A DNA stretch of 10,418 nt from Balneolales bacterium (GTDB lineage: Bacteria > Bacteroidota > Rhodothermia > Balneolales > Natronogracilivirgulaceae), in contig SLLP01000042.1 in assembly GCA_007133995.1 (NCBI GenBank), positions 1-10,418 on the forward strand. The letters are read 5' to 3'. Shown piece after piece: positions 1 to 5,546 of this stretch. Below the pieces are notes generated by a model. It had not been told where the DNA came from. It worked only from the letters and a program-made list of their open reading frames with translations, and did not search any database. Position numbers and translations under genes: made by a program. Each line of letters begins with the position of its first letter. The stretch's first letter is position 1.

Positions 1-7
1 AACTGTT

Positions 8-33
8 TTTCAGGTATTTATCCCTCCCTGAAA
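8..33. repeat. Inverted repeat upstream of the YceI gene
   Basis: TTTCAGG (8-14) and CCTGAAA (27-33) form perfect 7-bp arms around a 12-nt spacer. No T-tract follows the stem on either strand, so it is a poor intrinsic terminator. It may be an operator or the remains of a 3' structure of a gene to the left. The rest of 1-142 holds no gene that I can support and no convincing promoter. Confidence 0.3.
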
Positions 34-144
34 CTCTGTTCCTGTGGGCGTATTCTCTGTAACAGTTGTTGCTTTATAACAGATTTCCGGTATCGGCGCA
101 AGCCTATCCAGCCGGTTTTTTTTACTTTGCCCTTAGCTACACAT

Positions 145-148
145 GGAG
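145..148 (+). promoter_or_regulatory. Ribosome binding site that decides the YceI start
   Basis: GGAG lies 6 nt before the ATG at 155, which is good Shine-Dalgarno spacing. The in-frame ATG at 143 has nothing comparable upstream, and using it would place this site inside the coding region. The start at 155 is therefore preferred. It also gives a cleaner lipoprotein signal peptide. Confidence 0.6.
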
Positions 149-154
149 AAACGA

Positions 155-829
155 ATGTCCCTGCGATCCCCCCTTCTGTTGCTGCTGTTGCTCTTTTCCT
201 GTACCGACAGTCAGAACCACGATAATGGCACCATCGGAGTGCCTGTCCCCGCAAGCACGTCAACCGGCGCCGCTGCTACCATCGAAGCGGCCGCTTCCGA
301 AGCTGCACTGCCGCCGCTTACACTAGCCGTAGTAACTACCAGATACGGCAAAGCCGAATTCTACTGTCGGGTGCTCGGCTCCATAGGCGTCATCACCGGC
401 CAGTCAAACAAACTCCACGGACAGGTCGACCTCCATGGTCACACCCTGGACTTTCATTTGCCGCTGGAAACACTTCACACCGGTATCGGGCAGCGCGACC
501 GCGACATGCACAAGCTGCTCAGGATTGACAAGCATCCCAATGCCCGCTTCACCGGCACGCTGGATTCCGGTTTTGATCCACAATCCCCCGAAAAGCAACC
601 GGTGAGTGCCGAAGGGGTGTTTTACCTGAATGGCAGGGAGCAGCCGTTACGGGTGGACGGCTTTCTGCAGCGTGACGGCGACGGTATCCGTCTTCAGGCA
701 CAGTGGATGCTGAATATTGCCGATTTCGGACTGGATCCACCGGCCACTTTCCTGATGGATATTCACAATGATCTGGAGATCAATATCAGCGGCCGGCTCA
801 TTCCACCACGGGTGGCCGCTCTGCCCTGA
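155..829 (+). CDS. YceI-family lipoprotein
   Basis: A 224-residue exported protein. The N-terminus has a Ser/Arg start, a run of leucines and a lipobox-like LFSC with Cys16 as the probable lipidation site, so it should be membrane-anchored outside the cytoplasm. A low-complexity Ala/Ser/Thr/Pro linker (roughly 25-58) leads to a YceI-like domain to about residue 220. The family signature is clear: a TGIGQRDRDMH stretch, then DKHPNARFTG, then a reduction-and-hydrophobic-strand pattern ending near NDLEINISG. YceI proteins are lipocalin-like barrels that bind amphiphilic molecules such as isoprenoids; the ligand cannot be read here. Many YceI proteins are soluble periplasmic, so the lipid anchor is a variant. 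The next gene is 266 nt away and there is no sign of an operon. Family assignment is firm; the substrate is unknown. Confidence 0.87.
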   Translation: MSLRSPLLLLLLLFSCTDSQNHDNGTIGVPVPASTSTGAAATIEAAASEAALPPLTLAVVTTRYGKAEFYCRVLGSIGVITGQSNKLHGQVDLHGHTLDFHLPLETLHTGIGQRDRDMHKLLRIDKHPNARFTGTLDSGFDPQSPEKQPVSAEGVFYLNGREQPLRVDGFLQRDGDGIRLQAQWMLNIADFGLDPPATFLMDIHNDLEINISGRLIPPRVAALP

Positions 830-1095
830 CTGACGGCATCCTGTTCGGCCGGAGCGCACGATTACGGGACCGGTTGCAATTGAGACGAATGGCCTGCCCG
901 ATCCAGGCGGATCTGCACATTTGCCGGAATCCCTTGCCAATATTGGTGCATATTTTGCTATCTTACGAGCCATGGCATGCCCAGATGGCTATTTGCTCTG
1001 TTTACCTGCAGGATCGAGATTCGGTCCCTGACTCACAGACCGTACTGCCGTCTGTATGTACCGAACACCAAGTTTTATCAAACCTGCAATCATTC
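830..1095. other. Intergenic region with small dyad before the phosphoesterase
   Basis: This 266-nt stretch has no supportable gene. An open frame continues through it from 874 into the phosphoesterase, but its translation resembles no part of that family. A dyad ACAGAC (1035-1040) / GTCTGT (1050-1055) with a 9-nt spacer lies about 40 nt before the ATG at 1096 and could be an operator. No clear terminator follows the YceI gene. Confidence 0.3.
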
Positions 1096-1794
1096 ATGCG
1101 CATTGCCGTACTTTCGGATATCCACGCCAATCTGCCGGCCCTCGAGTGCTGCCTGACCAAACTCGACAAGCTGGATTTCGACCACGTCATCAGCCTCGGT
1201 GACCAGGTGGGTTACGGACCGTATCCCAACGAAGTGATCGACATCCTCCGGGAGCTCAGGATCCCGACCGTACTTGGCAATCACGACGCAGGCGCTGTCG
1301 GACGTATTTCACTGCGCATGTTCCGTGAACCGAACCACTCGCTGCTCGCCTGGACCCGTGACAATCTGACGGATGAAAATCGCCAGTACCTGCTCGATGC
1401 GCCGCTCGTCATGCAGGAAGACAGCTGGATTGCCGCCCATGCATCGCCTGTCAATCCCGAACAGTGGACCTACCTCAACTCCGCCCCGCTCTGCCGCGAT
1501 GTGCTCTCGAAGATCGATCAGACGTTCTGTCTGGTCGGACATACACACATGCCGGGTGTCGTGCCCGATCGCATCGGCGTGTTCCGGGTCAAGCCGGGCC
1601 ACCGTTTTGTAATCAACCCCGGCAGCATCGGTCAACCACGCGACAGCAGCCGGCTGGCATCATTCGGCATTCTGGACACTGAAGCGTGCACGTGGGACCT
1701 TCACCAGGTATCCTGGCCGCGTGATGAGGTGTTGAGCGGCTACGAGCGGCTGGATATCGATCCGCAGACCGGCGCGCAATTGCTGTTCGTATGA
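1096..1794 (+). CDS. Calcineurin-like metallophosphoesterase
   Basis: A 232-residue cytosolic protein without signal peptide, of the short bacterial Metallophos_2 type (YfcE/MJ0936-like phosphodiesterases). All metal-binding motifs are visible in order: SDIHAN (Asp8, His10), GDQVGYGP (Asp36), GNHD (Asn62, His63, Asp64), AAHASP (His115) and GHTHMP (His149, His151), followed by INPGSIGQPRD. Members hydrolyse phosphomonoesters or phosphodiesters with two bound divalent metals; the physiological substrate cannot be told. The start at 1096 is chosen because the first beta strand (MRIAVLSDIH) begins there. The upstream ATG at 874 would add 74 residues unlike the family. No Shine-Dalgarno is seen. 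It converges with the minus-strand kinase 140 nt downstream. Confidence 0.9.
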   Translation: MRIAVLSDIHANLPALECCLTKLDKLDFDHVISLGDQVGYGPYPNEVIDILRELRIPTVLGNHDAGAVGRISLRMFREPNHSLLAWTRDNLTDENRQYLLDAPLVMQEDSWIAAHASPVNPEQWTYLNSAPLCRDVLSKIDQTFCLVGHTHMPGVVPDRIGVFRVKPGHRFVINPGSIGQPRDSSRLASFGILDTEACTWDLHQVSWPRDEVLSGYERLDIDPQTGAQLLFV

Positions 1795-1874
1795 GATTCG
1801 GCTACAGGACGCAGGCCGCAGACCACCATCTTTACAAACAGACTGCTCCGATACATGGTTCCCGCCACATGGTG

Positions 1875-1889
1875 CCCCTCACCCAGGGG
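1875..1889. terminator. Weak hairpin between convergent genes
   Basis: CCCCT (1875-1879) and AGGGG (1885-1889) can pair around a 5-nt loop in the 140-nt gap between the convergent phosphoesterase and kinase genes. The position suits a shared terminator, but the stem is short and no T-run follows on either strand. This is a weak call. Confidence 0.2.
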
Positions 1890-1934
1890 TGTTGATCTGC
1901 CGGATTTCGTATGCGCATGGCCGCACCCATCCAC

Positions 1935-3512
1935 CTAAAACCGGATAGACACCTTCAGTCCGCCGTTCGAGTTCTCGTTCTTCATGGTGCCATTAAGCTG
2001 CTGCACCAGTCCGTGAATGATGGTGTACCCGAACGAGGAGGGCCGCTCGAGTTTCCGGAGCTGTTCGTCGTTCATTCCGATCCCGTTATCGCTCACATTC
2101 AGCTCGAAATGTCCGTCGTTTCGCATGAAACTGACATGGATGTTTCCATCGGTACCGTTGCGGAACCCGTGCTTCCAGGCGTTGGTGATCAGCTCGTTGA
2201 CCAGCAGTGCCAGCGGGATGGACGAGCTCATGTCCAGGGTGATGTCATCCGCTTCCAGACTGGTGGTGATGTTACGGCCGGGCTGCTCGAAGGAGCGCGA
2301 CAGCAGGTTCACCAGCCGCTGGAGCAGGTCGCGCATATCCATGTCCGTGAAGTTGTCACCTTCGTAGACCAGCTCGTGCACCAGCGCCATTGCCCTCACC
2401 CGGCTTTCGGTCTCCAGCAGCAGATCACGCGTCTCCTTACCACTGGCGTAGCCCGACTGCAGGTTGAGCAGACTCGATATGATCGCCATGTTGTTCTTCA
2501 CGCGGTGATGGATCTCGGCGATGAGGATGTTCTTCTCTTTCAGCGACCGCTTGAGCTGCATCTGCAAAGTTCGGGTATCGGTTATATCCCGGGCAATGCC
2601 CACCAGTCCGATGACCTGTCCGTCCTCGCGGCGCATCGGCGACACCTTGGTCTGGAAATGGACGACACCGTCCGGCCGCTTATCCTCCCACTCATAGACC
2701 ACATCGTGCCCCCGGAGCGCCTTGCGAAACTGTTCTTCCTGATACTGTCCCAACTCCTCGCCATGGATTTCAATCACCGTCTTGCCGATATAATCCTCGG
2801 AATTCTTGCCCAGCGGTTTCATCCACTTACCGTACACTCCGGTGTGAAACAGGCTGTTGTTGAGGGTGAATATGATGTCGTCACTGGAGTGGATGAGCCG
2901 GCGGAACCGCTCCTCGCTCTCCTCAAGCTTCCGCATGTGCATTCGGCGCTCTTCGTGTGCAGTGAGGATCTTTCCGATGAGCAGCGTGACCAGCGGATAG
3001 ACGCCCATCACCGTGATCGCGATCGTCTGCAGCACACGGCTCACGTGCTCCGAGGGCAGGGTAAAGACAAAAACGCTCATCATGAAATGGACGATCACTC
3101 CCATCGACAGCAGCTGGAAAGTGGTGATCCGCTCATTGGGATTTTTCTTTTTGAAGAGATGAAACACCCAGCCGATGATGTAGGCAAAGATGAGCGTAAG
3201 GAGTCCCATGGTGACGCCGTCCCCGCCTGTGTAGACCCGGAAGGTTCCGGCCATCATCATGCTGATGGCGCCTGCAAGCGGTCCAAAAAAGACCGTACCG
3301 AGACTGACCACGACCGTGCGCCCGTCAAATATGATCCCTTCGGCGTAGGTGAACGGGTAGATCATGCCGATCACAGCGATCAGCCCGAACAGCAGTCCCT
3401 GGCTGACCTGTCCGCGCATCTCATTCCGGTCGAGCCGGTCATCCAGAAAGTTGGACAACACGCTGAGAACAGCCAGAAGCGAAAGATTGTAAATAATTTC
3501 GGATACAATCAT
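1935..3512 (-). CDS. Membrane sensor histidine kinase, LytS-type 5TM + PAS + HisKA_2
   Basis: A 525-residue kinase. Residues about 5-185 contain at least five hydrophobic helices matching the 5TMR-LYT domain of LytS sensors, with a typical GxxxGPLAGAISMMMAGTFR-like segment. A short coiled linker leads to a PAS domain (about 195-315, ending GIARDITD). Next is a HisKA_2 phosphoacceptor box EIHHRVKNNMA (probable acceptor His336), an HATPase N-box NELITNAWKHGF (439-450) and a G1 box DNGIGM (475-480). No receiver or output domain is fused and no response regulator is adjacent on this strand, so the partner is unknown; these kinases often signal to distant regulators. The ATG at 3512 is preferred over the in-frame TTG at 3533: AGG lies 9 nt before the ATG, and an in-frame stop lies a short way upstream of the TTG. 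It overlaps the upstream small ORF as ATGA, which suggests translational coupling. Confidence 0.92.
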   Translation of the reverse strand: MIVSEIIYNLSLLAVLSVLSNFLDDRLDRNEMRGQVSQGLLFGLIAVIGMIYPFTYAEGIIFDGRTVVVSLGTVFFGPLAGAISMMMAGTFRVYTGGDGVTMGLLTLIFAYIIGWVFHLFKKKNPNERITTFQLLSMGVIVHFMMSVFVFTLPSEHVSRVLQTIAITVMGVYPLVTLLIGKILTAHEERRMHMRKLEESEERFRRLIHSSDDIIFTLNNSLFHTGVYGKWMKPLGKNSEDYIGKTVIEIHGEELGQYQEEQFRKALRGHDVVYEWEDKRPDGVVHFQTKVSPMRREDGQVIGLVGIARDITDTRTLQMQLKRSLKEKNILIAEIHHRVKNNMAIISSLLNLQSGYASGKETRDLLLETESRVRAMALVHELVYEGDNFTDMDMRDLLQRLVNLLSRSFEQPGRNITTSLEADDITLDMSSSIPLALLVNELITNAWKHGFRNGTDGNIHVSFMRNDGHFELNVSDNGIGMNDEQLRKLERPSSFGYTIIHGLVQQLNGTMKNENSNGGLKVSIRF

Positions 3513-3691
3513 GACTTTATACCTGATTGCCAACTGGATACTGCATGTTTTTTCAACAATACTTTTTTCTTATCCACACCTGTCAATAGTAAAAATATGC
3601 CAAGGGCCGGTCCGGTGAAACGAAAGATCACATCGTGGGGTTCAATACTACTCAAAACCGGTCCGTAGATTACCAACACACATACATTCAT
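3509..3691 (-). CDS. Possible small membrane protein upstream of the kinase
   Basis: A 60-codon ORF whose TGA overlaps the kinase ATG as ATGA, the geometry of a translationally coupled pair. The product has one good hydrophobic segment (FTGPALGIFLLLTGV, about 26-40) followed by a basic stretch (DKKKVLLKK), compatible with one membrane helix with its C-terminus inside. I recognise no family. Upstream is AAGGAGG, the best ribosome-binding sequence in the window, but only 1 nt separates it from this ATG; spacing is better for two other ATGs in other frames. It may be a real small protein, a leader that sets kinase translation, or chance. Composition is more AT-rich than the neighbours. Confidence 0.35.
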   Translation of the reverse strand: MNVCVLVIYGPVLSSIEPHDVIFRFTGPALGIFLLLTGVDKKKVLLKKHAVSSWQSGIKS

Positions 3692-3692
3692 T

Positions 3693-3699
3693 CCTCCTT
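3693..3699 (-). promoter_or_regulatory. Strong Shine-Dalgarno followed by ATGs in three frames
   Basis: On the minus strand AAGGAGG (3699 to 3693) is followed by ATG at 3691 (1-nt spacer; 60-codon ORF), ATG at 3687 (5-nt spacer; five codons, MYVCW, then TAA) and ATG at 3683 (9-nt spacer; eleven codons, then TAG). The two better-spaced starts give only tiny peptides. Such a strong site is unusual here, as most genes in the window lack one. Confidence 0.45.
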
Positions 3700-3741
3700 C
3701 AACTCATACCGGTATTTTCAGAAGATATCACAATTTACAAG

Positions 3742-3763
3742 AACATTAAAATTTCTTAATGTT
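3742..3763. promoter_or_regulatory. Perfect dyad in the divergent intergenic region
   Basis: AACATTAA (3742-3749) and TTAATGTT (3756-3763) are perfect 8-bp inverted arms around the 6-nt spacer AATTTC. The site is in the AT-rich gap between the divergent kinase/small ORF and the acyltransferase, 44 nt before the latter's ATG. Symmetry, position and AT content suit an operator for a dimeric regulator controlling one or both genes. No matching regulator gene is in the window. Confidence 0.45.
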
Positions 3764-3807
3764 AAGGAAATGCGCCGGATCCGGGTGCCTGAAATGAAAA
3801 AACGCCA

Positions 3808-4695
3808 ATGAACCACCATCAGCCTGATTTTATTAGCGAAATTGACTCGCCGGTCTTCAACCGTGTGTTCTACTGGTATTCGCTCACCTTGTTCCGCCGC
3901 CGGTTCCGTGCCGTATGGCTGGATGACAGCGCGGTGCAGCCCTCGTCACGCGCGTCCCTTTATATCGGCAACCACAACTCATGGTGGGATGCGCTTGTTC
4001 CCCTGCTGATAAACGAACGCGTGTTGCGTCAGCGTGCCAGGGCCTTGATGGATGTGGAGCAGTTGCAGAAGTATCCTTTTTTCAGACGGCTTGGTGTGTT
4101 TTCAATCGACCGGCAGCATCCCCGCAAAGCGCTCGAAAGCATGGAATACGCAGCTGAGTTGCTGAACAGCACCGGCAGACCGCCAGAAGAGGACAACGCC
4201 GCTGTGGAACAATCGAAAAGACCCGGGCAGCCTGAGCAATCGTCCCAGTCGGCTCTGCCTGATCGAACAGCTCAGTCGGCTCGGCCCGATCAATCGGCAG
4301 GTCCAGCTCAAACGCCTAGAACTTCTCCTACAGTTGGACTCTGGTTCTACCCGGAGGGCAAGTTGGTCCGCCCCGAAACACCCATAAAGCTGGAGGGCGG
4401 CATCAAGTGGCTGGCCCGAAAGCTCGACCCGGCGCGGACCGAGATCATCCCCTTCGCCATTCACATGCATTTCATGCGCAGCGACAAGCCGGAGCTGTTT
4501 GTGAGGATGGGCGAGGCGCTAGACCTGCGGATGTTCGAGATGCGGGGCGACCCGGTACGCGACGAGACCCAGGCCGATCGCATCGCCATGATCCTGCGGC
4601 ACCTGCGCGACGCCACCCGTCGCGACAGCGCCCACTTCGATGAGGCGGGCCGGCCCAATGGCGGATTCCGGTTGCTGCTTGGGCGGCGGCCTTAA
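3808..4695 (+). CDS. PlsC-like lysophospholipid/glycerol acyltransferase with internal repeat insertion
   Basis: A 295-residue protein of the 1-acylglycerol-3-phosphate acyltransferase superfamily, which transfers acyl chains to glycerophospholipids or related polar lipids at the inner membrane. Motifs in order: the catalytic HX4D as NHNSWWD (His56, Asp61), block II FFRRLGVFSIDR (91-102), block III FYPEGK (180-185) and block IV EIIPFAIH (212-219). Blocks II and III are about 78 residues apart because residues about 122-176 form a hydrophilic Gln/Ser/Pro/Ala insertion with 9-residue repeats; this gap is normally a few tens of residues. The true acceptor is unknown: PlsC-type phosphatidic acid synthesis and acylation of a carotenoid or glycolipid are both possible. 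No Shine-Dalgarno is seen; a five-codon ORF (3794-3811, MKKRQ) overlaps the ATG as ATGA. No other lipid gene is adjacent. Confidence 0.85.
   Translation: MNHHQPDFISEIDSPVFNRVFYWYSLTLFRRRFRAVWLDDSAVQPSSRASLYIGNHNSWWDALVPLLINERVLRQRARALMDVEQLQKYPFFRRLGVFSIDRQHPRKALESMEYAAELLNSTGRPPEEDNAAVEQSKRPGQPEQSSQSALPDRTAQSARPDQSAGPAQTPRTSPTVGLWFYPEGKLVRPETPIKLEGGIKWLARKLDPARTEIIPFAIHMHFMRSDKPELFVRMGEALDLRMFEMRGDPVRDETQADRIAMILRHLRDATRRDSAHFDEAGRPNGGFRLLLGRRP
4246..4299. repeat. 27-nt tandem repeat inside the acyltransferase
   Basis: Two 27-nt units (4246-4272 and 4273-4299) match at 21 of 27 positions and both begin CAGTCGGCTC. They encode QSALPDRTA and QSARPDQSA. The flanking nonapeptides RPGQPEQSS and GPAQTPRTS look like more diverged copies, giving about four units in frame. 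The array lies between conserved blocks II and III of the acyltransferase. Confidence 0.7.
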
Positions 4696-4951
4696 GTCAC
4701 CCCAAATAAATTATAAAAACTGCCGTATGATGTTGATAAAATCGTAATTCAGGTAACCCGAGATCGTCCGGATTGGGATTATCCACATGAAGAGTGCATA
4801 TTATCAAGAAAAGCATTACCGCGGGAAAACCAGATGCCAATAACAGACACGTCGAACTTTCTTAACTAATCCGATTTTGATTCATGACTTATCATTTAGC
4901 GACATGGTATGAATCATATCACTATTACCTTATCCAACGCCTCGAAGAGAA
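4696..4951. other. AT-rich intergenic region with inverted repeat
   Basis: This 256-nt gap is clearly more AT-rich than the genes and contains no supportable CDS. An inverted repeat TGATTCAT (4878-4885) / ATGAATCA (4909-4916), with 8-bp perfect arms and a 23-nt spacer, sits 36 nt before the DUF2141 start. It is a candidate regulatory site for that gene. No stem with a T-run was found after the acyltransferase stop. Confidence 0.35.
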
Positions 4952-5407
4952 ATGAAACGCTGTTTTTCCATTATAGCAGTATCTCTTATTGTTCTACTGG
5001 TCAATGAATTCCCATTTGGCATTGCTCTTGCAAATCAGGAACGTGAAAACGATGAAACCGGGCTCTCATTGAAGGTATTGATAGGGGAATTCCGTTCCGC
5101 CAAGGGTGATCTGCGTATCGAACTTTCCAATGAGACCGGTGAAGTACTCGCAAATGAGATCCATCCGGTCACCGGCAATACCGTCACCGTACAATTCAAC
5201 AGTCTGACGCCCGGATCTGCAGCCGTGCGCCTTTTCCATGATGAGAACAAAAACGGCAAGCTGGATACCAATTTCTTTGGAATCCCGACCGAGGGGTACG
5301 GATTCTCCAACAACCCGCGCAGCCGGTTCGGCGAACCGCCGCAGGAAGACCGGCTCTTCGAACTGCGTGCCGATACCACCATTAGTGTGAAGCTGATTTA
5401 TTGGTAG
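4952..5407 (+). CDS. Secreted DUF2141-family protein
   Basis: A 151-residue protein with an N-terminal signal peptide (basic MKRC, hydrophobic core to about residue 24, likely cleavage near ALA-NQ), so it is exported. The mature part matches DUF2141: an early strand set, then a HDENKNGKLDTN segment, a GIPTEGYGFSNN segment, and a short all-beta end. DxNxNGxLD resembles a calcium-binding EF-hand-like loop, but metal binding is not shown for this protein. The family has no established biochemical function. The length is normal for the family. Upstream GAAGAGAA gives only a weak ribosome-binding site. It stands alone: 256 nt after the acyltransferase and 139 nt before the hybrid kinase. Confidence 0.87.
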   Translation: MKRCFSIIAVSLIVLLVNEFPFGIALANQERENDETGLSLKVLIGEFRSAKGDLRIELSNETGEVLANEIHPVTGNTVTVQFNSLTPGSAAVRLFHDENKNGKLDTNFFGIPTEGYGFSNNPRSRFGEPPQEDRLFELRADTTISVKLIYW

Positions 5408-5546
5408 TGTGACACATGCGACTTTGTAGAAGGCTGGCTGTTATCCTATATTCATTGGAATTATTTTGTTTTTTATGATGCGTTTATTCTCTTAACCCGT
5501 TGCTTTCGCAGGTACTACAGCACCAGCAATTTTTCAAACAGTCCAC

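Noticed and set aside
123..129. Bacteroidota-type -7 promoter elements near 123-129 and 5462-5468 (TA-N-TTTG)
   Set aside because: Both are one base short of TAnnTTTG and lack a TTG at proper upstream distance, so they are not supportable promoter calls.
874..1095. N-terminal extension of the phosphoesterase by 74 residues from the ATG at 874
   Set aside because: The family fold begins at MRIAVLSDIH (1096). The extension has no family similarity, signal peptide or ribosome-binding site.
3513..3533. TTG start giving the kinase seven more residues
   Set aside because: The ATG at 3512 has an AGG at suitable distance and overlaps the upstream stop as ATGA; nothing resembling a Shine-Dalgarno precedes the TTG.
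1911..3668. A 585-codon plus-strand open frame covering the whole minus-strand kinase gene
   Set aside because: The minus-strand reading shows a complete kinase with recognisable 5TM, PAS, H-box, N-box and G-box. The plus-strand translation is His/Asp-rich without any motif and is a codon-bias shadow.
4787..4843. 18-codon ORF (MKSAYYQEKHYRGKTRCQ) in the gap after the acyltransferase
   Set aside because: Too short, no ribosome-binding site and no recognised family; such an ORF is expected by chance in a 256-nt gap.
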